The notes under the pieces were generated by a model, which had not been told where the DNA came from, ran no database searches, and saw only the letters and a program-made list of their open reading frames with translations. Source: Lujinxingia vulgaris (GTDB lineage Bacteria > Myxococcota_A > Bradymonadia > Bradymonadales > Bradymonadaceae). From it: DNA of 64,000 bases. The stretch is taken from contig NZ_VOSM01000002.1 in assembly GCF_007997015.1 (NCBI RefSeq), positions 434,001-498,000 of the forward strand. Direction: 5' to 3'. A program made the position numbers and the translations under genes. Shown in pieces: positions 1 through 10,112 of this stretch (positions are counted from its first letter, which is position 1; each line of letters starts with the position of its first letter).

Positions 1-3000
1 CTCGATCTCTTCCCGGCCGATCTTGAGACCGTGGAGGAGCTTGAGACCATCTACCGCCACACCCAGGAGTGGTCGGAGCTGGTGCAGATTCTTGTGACGA
101 AGTCCGAGCTCGTCGAAGATCTCGATGAGCGCAAAGATCTTCTTCACCAGGCCGGCACGCTCTTTGAGGACATCCTCTCCGGGCCGGACGAGGCTGTGGA
201 GGTCTACCACCGCGCCCTGGCCATCGATGAGGCCGACCGTCACGCCATTGACCGTCTCGAAGTGCTCTACACCGAGATGGAGCGCTGGCACGACCTGCTC
301 GACATCTACCAGCGCAAGCTCGACCTGGCTGACGATGACGCCGCGCGCAAAGACCTGCTCTATGTGATGGGCGCCATCTACCAGGAGCATCTGCAGCAGC
401 CCGACGACGCCATCGACACCTACCGCCGGGTGCTCGATCTGGACGCCAGCGAGAAGAACGCGCTGGAGAAACTCGATGAGCTTTTTGAGGCCACCGAGCA
501 GTGGCATGAGCTCCTCGAGACGCTTGAGCAGCAGCTGCAGCTCTCGCCATACGCCGAAGAGATCGAGACGCTCAAATACCGCTCCGGCCGCCTCTGGGAA
601 GTTCAGCTGGGCGATGCGCTGCGGGCCGTGGAGGTCTATCAGGATGTGCTCTCGCAGAACCCCGAGCACCAGCCCTCGATCGAGGCGCTGGAGGGGCTCG
701 TGGAGCGCAACGAGCAGAGCGTGGAGGCCGCCCAGGTCCTGCAGCCCCTCTACCGGGAGGCCGGCCAGTGGGAGAAGCTGGTCTGGGTTTACCGCCTGCT
801 GATCGACGCCACCGAAGATCCCGATCGCCGCATCGAACTCTACAAAGAGGTCGGTCCGATCGTGGAGCAGCAGATGGGCGATGCGGCCGAGGCGTTTACC
901 ACCTACGTCGAAGCCCTCAACGTCGACGCCGGTCGCGTCGAGATCGTCGATACCCTGGAGCGACTCGCCAGCCAGCTCGGCGCCTGGGATGTGCTCATCG
1001 AGCAGATCGATCAGCGCCTGGTCTCGGTCACCGACTTTGAAGTTGCCACCGCGCTGCACCTGCGCGTGGCGCGCATCTTCGAAGAAGAGCTCGACCAGCC
1101 GCAGCAGGCCATCACCCGCTATACCCGCGTGCTTGAGATTGAGCCGGAGCAAAACGACGCGATCCTCGCGCTCGACCGCCTCTACCAGCGTGAAGGGGAG
1201 TGGGCGAACCTGGCCGAGATCCTGCGCACCCGCATCTTCAGCAGCGAAGACCCCGCCGAGGCGCTGGAGCTTCGCCTGCGACTGGGCCTGCTCTACCAGG
1301 CCGCGCTCGACGACGCCGAGAACGCCATCTCCACCTACCAGGAAGTGCTCCTGGAGGAGCCGGACAACGCCCAGGCCATCGACAACCTGGAGCAGATGTT
1401 CATGGAAGGGCGTCAGGTCCAGCGCATCAGCGACATCCTGGAGCCCTACTACCTGGAGAAAGGCCAGCACGAGAAGTTGGTCGAGATCTACCTGCAGCGC
1501 CTGGAGATGCTCGAGGATCCCATCGAGCGCTACGAGCTGCTCACCCAGGTGGCGCGCATCTTCCTCGACCCGCTGCAGGACTTCGGCCGTGCGATGCAGG
1601 CCTACGGTGCCGCGCTGGTGGAGCGTCCTGACGATGAGATGGCCATCGCCGAGATCGAGCGCCTGGCCGAGCAGACGCTCGACTGGGGCGCGGCGGCCTC
1701 CTTCTACGCCGACGCGCTGGAGAGCCCGCAGATCACCGATGACGCCGCGCTCGGCCTCTGGCTGCGCGTGGCGACCATCCTGGATGCTCGCCTGGAGCAG
1801 TTTGAAGACGCCGAGATGGCGTACCTCAAGGGGCTTGAGCTTGACCCGACCCACGCCGAGGCGCTGGCCGCGCTCGACCGCATTTACCTGGCGCAGGCGC
1901 GCTGGGCGGATCTGGCCGGGGTGCTGGAGCGCCGCGTCGAGGGCACCTACGACGAGCTGGAGGTCGTGGAGCTGAACTTCCGCCTGGCGCAGGTCTTTGC
2001 CGAGCAGCTCACCGACTACGATCAGGCTGTGTCGACCTATGAGCGCATCCTGAGCATTCAGCCCGACCACGAGCAGGCGCTGGCCAACCTGGAGCAGATT
2101 CACACCGCGCTGCAGTCCTGGGAGCCCCTCTTCGATGTGCTGGAGCGTCGCTCGCAGCTCACCCACGACCCGGATGAGCAGGCCGACTACCAGGCGCGTA
2201 TGGCGCGCATCGCCGAAGATATGCTCGGTCGCACCGACGACGCCGTCGATCTGTGGGAGCGCGCCAGCGAGCTGCGCCCCGATGATCGCATGGCGCTCGG
2301 CGAACTTCGCCGCCTCTACCTCGATGGTGAGCGCTGGGATGATCTGGTGGGTGTGCTTCGTCGCGAGGTGGAGCTGAGCCAGGATCCCGACGAGCAGCTC
2401 AACCTTTATGAGTCGCTCGGCACCATTTATGGCGAGTACCTCAACGATGAGATTCAGGCCCAGGACGCCTGGACGGCGGTGCTCGGGCTGGATGGGCGTC
2501 ATCTGCCGGCGCTCGAGGCGTTGCACGATATCGCCACCCGTCAGGCCGACTACCAGCAGCAGGCCGAGATGGTCGAGCGCCTCATCGCCCACGAGCAGGT
2601 CGCCCACGAGCGCAAGCTCGACCTGTGGGTGGAGCTTGGCCGGGTGCAGGGCGATATGCTCATGAACCCCGACGCGGCTATCGACGCCTGGAAGAACGTG
2701 CTGGGGCTTGATCCCGGCCACGACCAGGCCCTCGATGAGCTCGAAGGGCTCTACCTCCAGGAGAGTCGCTGGGAGGAAGCCGCCCAGGTGCTTGAGCTGA
2801 AGGCCGATCGGATGCAGGACGCCGAGCAGCAGATTGAGCTGCTCACCCGCGTCGCCGAGATCTGGGAGACAAAACTTCTCGATCGCGACCGGGCCGTACA
2901 GTACCACCGCGCGGTGCTCGAGATCGATCCGATGCGGATGTCGGCCAGCCGCGCGCTGGAAGCCATCTTCCTGGAGCAGGGAACCTCGGAGGGCTTTGAG

Positions 3001-6000
3001 CAGCTCGCCGGCGTCTACCTGGACCGCGCCGAGATGGTCGGCGACGACGTCTTCGAGCGCGTGGAGAACCTGCGAAACGCCGCGCGCATCTTCGAAGAGA
3101 ACCTGATGCAGCCCGAAAACTCGCTCGTCGTGCTGCTCTCGGCCTTTGGGCCGGAGACGATGAGCGATGAGGCGCTGATCGCCGATATTGAACGGCTCGC
3201 GCGTCAGACCGGGCTCTGGGAAGAAGCCGTCAGCCGCTTTGGCGATGTACTTCGTGCCATCGACGACTCGCCGCAGGCTGCCGAGCTTCATCGCCTTGTG
3301 GGCCAGTGGCGCGCCATCGAGCTCAACCAGCCCGATGAGGCCGTCTACCACCTGCAGCGTGCGCTGGCGATCAACCCGGACAGCATCGAGATCCTGGAGA
3401 TGCTCGAGGGGCTCTACCGCCGCCTTGCCGCCTGGCCGGAGCTTGCCCAGGTGCTGCGCACCCAGGTTGATCTGGTCGGTGAGCCGGACTCGCGCATCGA
3501 GCTGTGGCGTAAGCTCGGCGAACTCAGCGAAATGCAGCTCGGCGAGGTGGATCAGGCGGTGGAAGCCTACCGCGAGATCCTGGTCATCGACCCGACCGAC
3601 ATCCTGGCGATGGAGAGCCTGGAGCGCGTCTTTGAGACCTTCGAGCGCTGGGAAGAGCTCGTGGCGGTGCTCGAGCAGAAGGCCGGCGCCACCTACGATC
3701 CCGACGCGATTGTGGCCATTAAGAGCCGCGCCGCCGAACTCTGGGAAGTTCAGCTTGGCGACATCGGTCAGGCCATCATGGCTTACCGTGACGTGCTCAC
3801 CGTCGATCAGACCCACGCCCCCACGCTCGAAGCTCTGGAGCGTCTCTACACCCAGAGCGGGCAGTGGGATGAGCTTGTGGACGTGCTTGAGCAGCGCCTG
3901 GCGCTGACCCACGAGCCCGACGCTCAGGTGACGATCTACGGCAAGATGGCCGGCGTCTTTGAGGGCCAGTTCGGCGATATGGAGCGCGCCGTTGAGAGCT
4001 ACAACCACATCTTGATGGTGGACGTGGAGAACGTCACCGCCATTGAGAACCTCGAGCGTCTCTACATGGCGCTGGAGCGCTGGTTTGAGCTTGTCGATGT
4101 GTTGCAACGCCACATCGAGCTCTCGCAGCGAGGCGATGAGAAGGTCGCGCTTTACACCGAGCTTGGGCGCGTGCAACGCGACCAGGTGCGCGATCCGCAC
4201 TCGGCCATCGAGGCGTTCAACGCCGCGTTGGGGCTGGAGCCGATTAACCCGCAGCTCTGGTCGGAGCTTGCGCAACTGCATGAGTCCACCAGCAACTGGG
4301 AGAGCGCGGTCGAGGCGTACAACCGCCTGGCCGACCAGCTCGAAGATCCCGCCGGGCGCGTGGATGTGTACTTCCGCGCCGGCCAGCTGATGGAGAGCCA
4401 GCTTCACGACCACGCCAACGCCGAAGACGCCTACCTCTCGGCGCTGCGCCTGGAGCCGACCCACCCGGGTGTGCTCGATGCGGTGCGCAACCTGCTGGCG
4501 ATTCAGCAGGAGTGGCAGAGCCTGATTCGCGTGCTTAAGGCGGCCGAGGAGGCCACCCGTGACTTGAGCGCGAAGGCTGCGCTGCAGTGCGAGATCGGGA
4601 AGATCTACGAGGAGCAGGTCGGCGATGAGGTCAGCGCGCTGCGCTACTACGAGTCGGCCCTGGAGCTTGAGCCCCGCATCACCGAGGCGGCTGAACCTCT
4701 GATCGATGTGTACGTGCGCGAGCGCCGTTTTGAGCGCGCCATCCCGCTCCTGGAGATGGTCATCGGCGTCTTCAGCCAGGGATCTGCGCCGGCCAGCGAG
4801 CTTCACCGCCGTCAGCTGCAGCTGGCGCAGGCCTACGACCAGCTCGCTCAGCCCGAGCGTGCCCTTGCGGCCTACCGCAACGCCTACGAGCTCGATCCGA
4901 ACGATATGGAGACGCTCAAGGGCCTCGGTCAGCTGCTCTACAACCGCGAGGAGTGGGAGCAGGCCTCCAAGGTGCTCCAGGCGCTGCAGCTGCATCACGC
5001 CGATAAGCTGGAGACGCCCGAGCTGGCTGAGATCTACTTCCGCCTGGGCTCGGTGCGCAAAACGCTTGGCGAGATGCGCAAGGCCAGCCAGTACTTTGAG
5101 AAGACGCTCGAGCTCAGCCCGCAGCATCGTCCCACGCTGGTCAACCTGGTGGAGGTCTCCGAGGCCCAGAGCAAGTGGGAGGACGTGGTCCACTACACCC
5201 GATGGCTGCTCGACGCCGAAGATGACGCGACCGCCCGCTTCGCCCACCTCTCCAAGATGGGTGATCTGCTGGCCACCAAGCTCAACCAGCCCCCGGCGGC
5301 GGTCGATGCCTACGAGCAAGCGCTGGCGCTGGAGCCCAAGAGCGTGGTCATCCTGCGCAAGCTGCTCGATCTCTACACCAAGACTCGCCAGTGGCATGAG
5401 GCCGTCGACATCCTCAAGCGCATCATCGAGCAGGAGCAGGATCCGGGCCGCATCGCCAAGTACTACTACACCGCGGCCGTCATCTACCGCGATGAGATCG
5501 ACGACCCGATGCAGGCCGTCGCCCTCTTCGATGAGACGCTCGATGTGGACGTGAAGATGCTCAAGGCCTTTGAGGCCATCGATCGCATCCTCACCAAGCA
5601 GAAGGAATGGAAGGAGCTCTCGCGCGCCTACCGCCGCATGCTTCACCGCGTCAGCGAGCACGACGACGGTCAGATGGAGAGCGTCAAGACGCTGCTCTGG
5701 CAGAACCTCGGCGAGATCTATCGTACGCGTCTGGGCGACATGGAGACGGCCATTGAGGCGTATAAGATCGCCGTGGGCTTGAACCCCTCCGACGAGAAGT
5801 TGCGCCTGATTCTGGCCGAGCTCTACGAGAAGACCGGCAGCGATCCGGAGGGCGCCATTGAGCAGCATCGCAAGCTCATTGAGCTCGACCAGTTCCGCGT
5901 GGAGAGCTACCGGGTGCTCTTTAAGAGCTACATCCAGACCAAGCAGTACGACAAAGCCTGGTGCATGGCCGGCGCGCTCAGCTTCCTGCAGAGCGCCTCG

Positions 6001-6870
6001 GAGCAGGAGGAGACCTTCTACAAGAAGTACCTGGGCGCCCATATGCAGCCGGCGCGCGGGACCTTCAACGAGGAGATGTACAAGCGCCTCTACCACCCGC
6101 GCCAGGATGTGCTGATCACCTACATCATGACGGTGCTCGGCCAGGGGCTTCGCCCGATGTACTCGCTCTCTTCCATCAAGGACTGGGGCGTGCATAAGAA
6201 GCGCGACCTGGTGAACCTCGAGGAGCAGACGCCCTTTAACAACGTCTACCGCTACGTCGCCCAGACGATGCAGCTCTTGCCCGCGCCCCTTGTCTACCTC
6301 AAGGGTGACCAGGCCATGGGCATGCGCAACGCCAACGTCGATCCGGCGGCGGTGATCATCGGTGGCGATGTGCGCCAGAAGAGCGGCGACCGCGAGCTGG
6401 CGTTTATCATCGCCAAGTCGCTCACCTGGGTGATGCCGCGTCACTACGTCGGCTCGATCGGTCAGCCCACGGAGTTCCTCAAGCTGCTCTTTATGGGGCT
6501 GATGGACATCACCGACCCGAGCTTAGGCATTGGCGCGACGCTCGGTGAGCAGGGCGCGCCGATCAAGGAAGAGCTCATGGCGCTTCCCGGCCCGATGCTG
6601 ATGCAGGCGCAGAAGGCGATGAAGCAGTTCCTGAGCAAGGGCCAGAACCCCAACCTCTCGGAATGGGTGCTGGCGGTGGAGCACACCGCGATTCGCATGG
6701 GTCTGCTCATCTGCGGTGATCTTCATACCGCTGCCGGCTGCATCAAGAGCGACCTTGTTCCGATGGGCAAAGCCAGCGTCAAAGAGAAGATCCGCGAGCT
6801 GGTGCTCTTCTCCATCAGCGAAGAGTACTTCCAGCTTCGCGAGGAGCTGGGGCTGGCGATCGGTAAATAA
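1..6870 (+). CDS. Giant TPR-repeat protein, 5' end outside the window
   Basis: The frame is open from the first base, so the gene almost certainly begins upstream; a GTG at 31 is the first possible start inside the window and gives 2,279 residues. About residues 1 to 1990 are degenerate tetratricopeptide-like repeats, with recurring pairs such as W-x-x-L-v-x-v-L-e followed by A-x-x-a-Y-x-x-x-L and a Pro-containing turn. Roughly residues 2000 to 2279 are not TPR and form a separate globular domain containing D-R-E-L-A-F-I-I-A-K-S-L near 2120-2131. No signal peptide can be judged because the N terminus is missing. TPR solenoids serve as protein-binding scaffolds; the partner is unknown. A strong terminator follows the stop. 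I cannot assign a specific function. Confidence 0.9.
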   Translation, partial: LDLFPADLETVEELETIYRHTQEWSELVQILVTKSELVEDLDERKDLLHQAGTLFEDILSGPDEAVEVYHRALAIDEADRHAIDRLEVLYTEMERWHDLLDIYQRKLDLADDDAARKDLLYVMGAIYQEHLQQPDDAIDTYRRVLDLDASEKNALEKLDELFEATEQWHELLETLEQQLQLSPYAEEIETLKYRSGRLWEVQLGDALRAVEVYQDVLSQNPEHQPSIEALEGLVERNEQSVEAAQVLQPLYREAGQWEKLVWVYRLLIDATEDPDRRIELYKEVGPIVEQQMGDAAEAFTTYVEALNVDAGRVEIVDTLERLASQLGAWDVLIEQIDQRLVSVTDFEVATALHLRVARIFEEELDQPQQAITRYTRVLEIEPEQNDAILALDRLYQREGEWANLAEILRTRIFSSEDPAEALELRLRLGLLYQAALDDAENAISTYQEVLLEEPDNAQAIDNLEQMFMEGRQVQRISDILEPYYLEKGQHEKLVEIYLQRLEMLEDPIERYELLTQVARIFLDPLQDFGRAMQAYGAALVERPDDEMAIAEIERLAEQTLDWGAAASFYADALESPQITDDAALGLWLRVATILDARLEQFEDAEMAYLKGLELDPTHAEALAALDRIYLAQARWADLAGVLERRVEGTYDELEVVELNFRLAQVFAEQLTDYDQAVSTYERILSIQPDHEQALANLEQIHTALQSWEPLFDVLERRSQLTHDPDEQADYQARMARIAEDMLGRTDDAVDLWERASELRPDDRMALGELRRLYLDGERWDDLVGVLRREVELSQDPDEQLNLYESLGTIYGEYLNDEIQAQDAWTAVLGLDGRHLPALEALHDIATRQADYQQQAEMVERLIAHEQVAHERKLDLWVELGRVQGDMLMNPDAAIDAWKNVLGLDPGHDQALDELEGLYLQESRWEEAAQVLELKADRMQDAEQQIELLTRVAEIWETKLLDRDRAVQYHRAVLEIDPMRMSASRALEAIFLEQGTSEGFEQLAGVYLDRAEMVGDDVFERVENLRNAARIFEENLMQPENSLVVLLSAFGPETMSDEALIADIERLARQTGLWEEAVSRFGDVLRAIDDSPQAAELHRLVGQWRAIELNQPDEAVYHLQRALAINPDSIEILEMLEGLYRRLAAWPELAQVLRTQVDLVGEPDSRIELWRKLGELSEMQLGEVDQAVEAYREILVIDPTDILAMESLERVFETFERWEELVAVLEQKAGATYDPDAIVAIKSRAAELWEVQLGDIGQAIMAYRDVLTVDQTHAPTLEALERLYTQSGQWDELVDVLEQRLALTHEPDAQVTIYGKMAGVFEGQFGDMERAVESYNHILMVDVENVTAIENLERLYMALERWFELVDVLQRHIELSQRGDEKVALYTELGRVQRDQVRDPHSAIEAFNAALGLEPINPQLWSELAQLHESTSNWESAVEAYNRLADQLEDPAGRVDVYFRAGQLMESQLHDHANAEDAYLSALRLEPTHPGVLDAVRNLLAIQQEWQSLIRVLKAAEEATRDLSAKAALQCEIGKIYEEQVGDEVSALRYYESALELEPRITEAAEPLIDVYVRERRFERAIPLLEMVIGVFSQGSAPASELHRRQLQLAQAYDQLAQPERALAAYRNAYELDPNDMETLKGLGQLLYNREEWEQASKVLQALQLHHADKLETPELAEIYFRLGSVRKTLGEMRKASQYFEKTLELSPQHRPTLVNLVEVSEAQSKWEDVVHYTRWLLDAEDDATARFAHLSKMGDLLATKLNQPPAAVDAYEQALALEPKSVVILRKLLDLYTKTRQWHEAVDILKRIIEQEQDPGRIAKYYYTAAVIYRDEIDDPMQAVALFDETLDVDVKMLKAFEAIDRILTKQKEWKELSRAYRRMLHRVSEHDDGQMESVKTLLWQNLGEIYRTRLGDMETAIEAYKIAVGLNPSDEKLRLILAELYEKTGSDPEGAIEQHRKLIELDQFRVESYRVLFKSYIQTKQYDKAWCMAGALSFLQSASEQEETFYKKYLGAHMQPARGTFNEEMYKRLYHPRQDVLITYIMTVLGQGLRPMYSLSSIKDWGVHKKRDLVNLEEQTPFNNVYRYVAQTMQLLPAPLVYLKGDQAMGMRNANVDPAAVIIGGDVRQKSGDRELAFIIAKSLTWVMPRHYVGSIGQPTEFLKLLFMGLMDITDPSLGIGATLGEQGAPIKEELMALPGPMLMQAQKAMKQFLSKGQNPNLSEWVLAVEHTAIRMGLLICGDLHTAAGCIKSDLVPMGKASVKEKIRELVLFSISEEYFQLREELGLAIGK

Positions 6871-6910
6871 GGCCGGGGGCTTGACCGCCCGGGTCATCCC
6901 CTGCCAGTGA

Positions 6911-6950
6911 AGAGGGCGGCCGTCACACCATGTGGCGGCCGCCCTTTTTT
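6911..6950 (+). terminator. Rho-independent terminator after the giant TPR gene
   Basis: A 13-bp stem (6914-6926 with 6932-6944, one G-U pair) has a five-base loop and runs straight into six T residues at 6945-6950. It lies 41 bases after the TPR stop codon and ends that transcript before rsmI. Confidence 0.93.
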
Positions 6951-7041
6951 GCGGGGCGCCGCGGGTTGCGCAGCAGCCGGGGCAGGCCCTGTGAGTCGCG
7001 TCGTTGAACAGACGATCTGAAATGAGAGTGGAGCGTACGCC

Positions 7042-7899
7042 ATGCTCGTTGTGTGCCCGACCCCCATTGGAAACCTCGACGATTTAAGCCCCCGCCAGCT
7101 GGAGGCGTTGCGGGAGGCCGACATCATCGCGTGTGAAGACACCCGCAACGCCGGCAAACTCCTGGAGCGCCTCGGGGTGGCGCGGGTTGAGGGGAGGCCG
7201 AAGTTGTGGCGCTACGACGATCACACCGCCCAGTCCCAGGCGGAGCGTCTGGTCGAGGAGCTTGAGGCCGGCCGCCAGGTCGTGCTCATCAGCGATGCGG
7301 GCACCCCCACCATCTCGGATCCGGGCTACCGGCTGGTGCGTGCGGCGCGACAGGCCGGCGTGAAGGTCGTGGCGCTCCCCGGGCCGGTGGCCGCCACCGT
7401 CGCCCTGAGCGCCTCGGGGCTTCCCAGCGACCGCTTCTACTTTGAGGGGTTTTTGCCGCCGAAATCCGCGGCTCGCCAGGCGCGCTGCAAGGCCCTGGAG
7501 GGCCTGGGCGTGACGGTCATCTACTACGAGTCTCCCCGACGTCTCGAAGAAGCCCTGAGCGATCTGGAGGCCGTCTGCGGGCCGGAACGCGAGGTGTGTG
7601 TGGGCAGAGAGCTGACCAAACGCTTCGAGGAGTACTTCTGGGGGCCGGTGGCCGAGGTTCGCAGGCAGGTCGCCGCGCGGGAGGAGGAGCTACGCGGGGA
7701 GCTTGTGCTCGTGGTTGCGCCGGGCCAGGCGGCTGAAGTGAGCGAGGAGGAGGCGCAGGCCGACCGCCTCATCGGCGCGCTGCTCGACCAGGGGTTGAGC
7801 GCCCGCAGCATCAAGGAGGTGCTCGCCAGGGTTAGTGAGCTTCCGCGCTCGGCGATCTACGCGCGCATCGCCGCGGTGGAGGGGACGCGCGGGGCCTGA
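7042..7899 (+). CDS. rsmI: 16S rRNA (cytidine(1402)-2'-O)-methyltransferase RsmI
   Basis: A 285-residue protein of the SAM-dependent tetrapyrrole-methylase fold. RsmI adds the 2'-O-methyl group to C1402 of 16S rRNA in the decoding centre. The N terminus carries the family hallmark C-P-T-P-I-G-N-L-D-D (residues 5-14), followed by I-I-A-C-E-D-T-R-N and the SAM-binding I-S-D-A-G-T-P-T-I-S-D-P-G around residues 83-95; the Y-Y-E-S-P-R-R segment is also typical. Length matches the family. The ATG at 7042 has a GGAG eight bases upstream. The gene stands alone between two terminators, so it appears to be a monocistronic unit with its promoter in 6951-7041. Confidence 0.95.
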   Translation: MLVVCPTPIGNLDDLSPRQLEALREADIIACEDTRNAGKLLERLGVARVEGRPKLWRYDDHTAQSQAERLVEELEAGRQVVLISDAGTPTISDPGYRLVRAARQAGVKVVALPGPVAATVALSASGLPSDRFYFEGFLPPKSAARQARCKALEGLGVTVIYYESPRRLEEALSDLEAVCGPEREVCVGRELTKRFEEYFWGPVAEVRRQVAAREEELRGELVLVVAPGQAAEVSEEEAQADRLIGALLDQGLSARSIKEVLARVSELPRSAIYARIAAVEGTRGA

Positions 7900-7941
7900 G
7901 TCGGCCGCACATCTGCCTCCACAACGCGATTCCCTGAATAG

Positions 7942-7973
7942 AAAAACCCCCGACGCGTGCGTCGGGGGTTTTT
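7942..7973. terminator. Bidirectional terminator between rsmI and the outer-membrane protein gene
   Basis: A near-perfect inverted repeat (7942-7955 with 7960-7973, four-base loop) has five A on its left and five T on its right, so it can work as an intrinsic terminator for both convergent genes. Confidence 0.93.
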
Positions 7974-7999
7974 CTCATTTCAGACTTCGGATGGCGCGC

Positions 8000-9613
8000 T
8001 CAGAATTGCAGCGCCGCGGTCACCGCGAAGTGCCAGATGTTGTAGTTCTCGATGCGGAAGCGCGCCCCGGAGTTGTCGTAGCTGGGGTTGTACGCCGGGT
8101 TGCGCTCGTAGCGCGCGTCGGGGCCGGTGAGCGCGACGGTGTCGTCGTTGCTTTGACTCGAGTTGCGACCGGTGCGCGCGTTGGTGATCAGGTGCGACTG
8201 GTGGTGGGTGATGCCGCCGACCGCCTTGAACTGGAAGTAGGGCGAAGGCTGCAGGTTCAGGCCCAGCTGCCCGGCGAAGGTGCCGTAGCTTCCCACCGTG
8301 GCGAGGTCGCGGAAGGCGAACTCGGAGGTGTCGCCGCTCTCGATCGCCTCACGCACGTCGTAGATGGGCAAGGGGCGAGCGTTGGAGGGCTGGCGCACGA
8401 CCCAGGCGCAGGCCACGTCATCGGGGTTGAGCAGGTTGCCGTCGCCGTCGAACTCCGGGCGGACCGAGTCGATGGTGCGGTTGTTACAGACGTTGTCGTC
8501 GCTGGTCATGTGGTCGAAGAGCGCGGTGTAGTCTCGGCCTTCGCTGGTGTAGCCGAAGCTAAAGCGCAGGTCGATGCCGTAGCGCGCGCCGGTCTCGGCA
8601 TCTTCATAGGGGATGAACTCGGTGCCCACGGTGAACATCCCGCTCATCGGCGGGTTGAGCAGCACCTGGCCCTGGCTGTCGGCGTTGGGATCGGTGCGCC
8701 CGTAGAGCGAGTTGGTGCTGGCCAGGGGCAGGTTGTACTTCAGGCCGAAGTAGGGCTCGATCCAGTCGAACTTCTTCGACGAGTTCACCGACCAGGAGAG
8801 CTGGTGCAGGCCGCGCCCGACCGCGCTGTTATCAAAGCGCTCCACCTCGGCCACCGGCATGGTGTAGTCCATGCCCAGGGCCAGCGTGGCTTTGGTCGGA
8901 TCGCGGTGGTCGTTCCAGGGCGCCCAGTGCAACCCGATGGTCGGGTCGGCAAGGCCACTGCGGGTCTGCGCGGTGCTGTACTGGTTGCTCAGATCGAAGA
9001 AACGATAAAGCTGAAAGTCATCGAGCCCTGCCGCAAACTGCGAGGCGCTCTCGCCGGGCTGAAACACCGTCTCGGCGTGGCGGCGGATGCGGTCATCGCT
9101 GGGGTCGACCGACGAGTTGGCCGCGTCCACGATGCGACGCCCGGAGGGATCGTCGTCGGCGTATTTAAGCGCGCGGCTCGACTCGAAGACGTAGGGGAGG
9201 GTCGCGCGGAACTCGAGATCTTTGTAGAGGCCGGCGCGCAGCGTAATGTCGAGCGTGCTGCGCGTCTGGCGGTAGAGCATCTCTTTGTTATTCACCACCG
9301 TCGCTTCGCTGCAACGACCCGAGTCGCGCACAAGGCGCGGGTTCTCATCAACCGTGCTGCTCGACCCGCCGGTGGGCACACACGCTGCCTCGCGGCTGAT
9401 GCGGGCGGTGCCGTGGTCGAAGCGGAAGGTCGGCTCGAGGTTGAAGTCGAAGGGATCGTAAGTGTCTGGATCGCGATCGTCGAAATTATCGGCGGCGTCC
9501 ATCAGGTCGGTGAACTCACCGGCCGTCGCAGATGCCGGCATAAAGAGCGCGGCCGCGGCCAGAGTGGCGAGCAGGGGGCTTGCGGTCAGTCGATTCAGTA
9601 CACGCACCAACAT
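8000..9613 (-). CDS. Predicted outer-membrane beta-barrel protein
   Basis: A 537-residue protein with a Sec signal peptide: positive start, hydrophobic Leu/Ala stretch, and a likely cut after A-S-A-T-A near residue 31. The mature part is rich in aromatic residues, Asp and alternating polar/hydrophobic strands, lacks a recognisable catalytic motif, and ends in Phe (T-A-A-L-Q-F), the usual C-terminal signal for the BAM machinery. Several segments pair strand-like stretches with polar loops. It is probably a porin or channel in the outer membrane; substrate unknown. The ATG at 9613 has a good ribosome site (GGAG six bases upstream). The long open frame on the opposite strand is a codon-bias shadow. 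Confidence 0.8.
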   Translation of the reverse strand: MLVRVLNRLTASPLLATLAAAALFMPASATAGEFTDLMDAADNFDDRDPDTYDPFDFNLEPTFRFDHGTARISREAACVPTGGSSSTVDENPRLVRDSGRCSEATVVNNKEMLYRQTRSTLDITLRAGLYKDLEFRATLPYVFESSRALKYADDDPSGRRIVDAANSSVDPSDDRIRRHAETVFQPGESASQFAAGLDDFQLYRFFDLSNQYSTAQTRSGLADPTIGLHWAPWNDHRDPTKATLALGMDYTMPVAEVERFDNSAVGRGLHQLSWSVNSSKKFDWIEPYFGLKYNLPLASTNSLYGRTDPNADSQGQVLLNPPMSGMFTVGTEFIPYEDAETGARYGIDLRFSFGYTSEGRDYTALFDHMTSDDNVCNNRTIDSVRPEFDGDGNLLNPDDVACAWVVRQPSNARPLPIYDVREAIESGDTSEFAFRDLATVGSYGTFAGQLGLNLQPSPYFQFKAVGGITHHQSHLITNARTGRNSSQSNDDTVALTGPDARYERNPAYNPSYDNSGARFRIENYNIWHFAVTAALQF

Positions 9614-10112
9614 AGGTTACTCCTCGATCCGACCAGGGCAGGCGTCGCTTAAAAGGTCCGGGGCCTCGACCGGTTCAAAAGCGGTGAAGGCGAACGCACA
9701 CCCGAGAAATTTTGGGCGGATATTTGAACGCAAAAAATACAGCTTTGAGGCACCCTGCATTGCTATCAGCGGGGCGCTGGGGTGTCAAGAAGGGGGCGGT
9801 GGGGAGATAGTACTTGTGTAACATGACTTTACGTTAGGATTTGTTGACGGGGTAGGCCGGCCGGTGCACTATTGAAGTATCTCTTTAAGTATTTAAAGCG
9901 CGATGGATGCAGGTGTGGAAAACTTCCGCTGGGGTGTGGTCGAAAGGCCGGCTAAACTGGTTAAAAGCTTATCCAATACGGGTTGCAATCCCTGCGGAAT
10001 GATGTATCAACGCAGCACAGCTTAAAGCGCGACAGTTGGCCAGCTGCCGGCAGTCGCCGCAGAGCAAAGAAGAATGCGCACGTTGTCGAGTCGTAACGCG
10101 TAAGGAAGTCGT
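9614..10112. other. Divergent intergenic region, no gene seen
   Basis: This 499-base stretch separates the divergent barrel-protein and RodZ-like genes and is more A+T-rich than its surroundings, chiefly around 9700-9900. It should hold both promoters. A TTGACG lies at 9844-9849 on the plus strand but the -10 region behind it is poor; on the minus strand a TACTAT-like box lies near 9800. A short repeated phrase (AAGTAT...TTTAAG) occurs at 9875-9898. I find no convincing small gene or structured RNA here. Confidence 0.4.

Noticed and set aside
7835-9652. A 605-residue plus-strand open frame opposite the barrel-protein gene
   Set aside because: It mirrors a well-supported gene with signal peptide and C-terminal Phe on the other strand; in G+C-rich DNA such antisense frames are common, and it has no domain.
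9844-9849. TTGACG as the -35 of a promoter for the RodZ-like gene
   Set aside because: No adequate -10 hexamer at 16-18 bases, and it is over 260 bases from the start; listed only inside the intergenic description.
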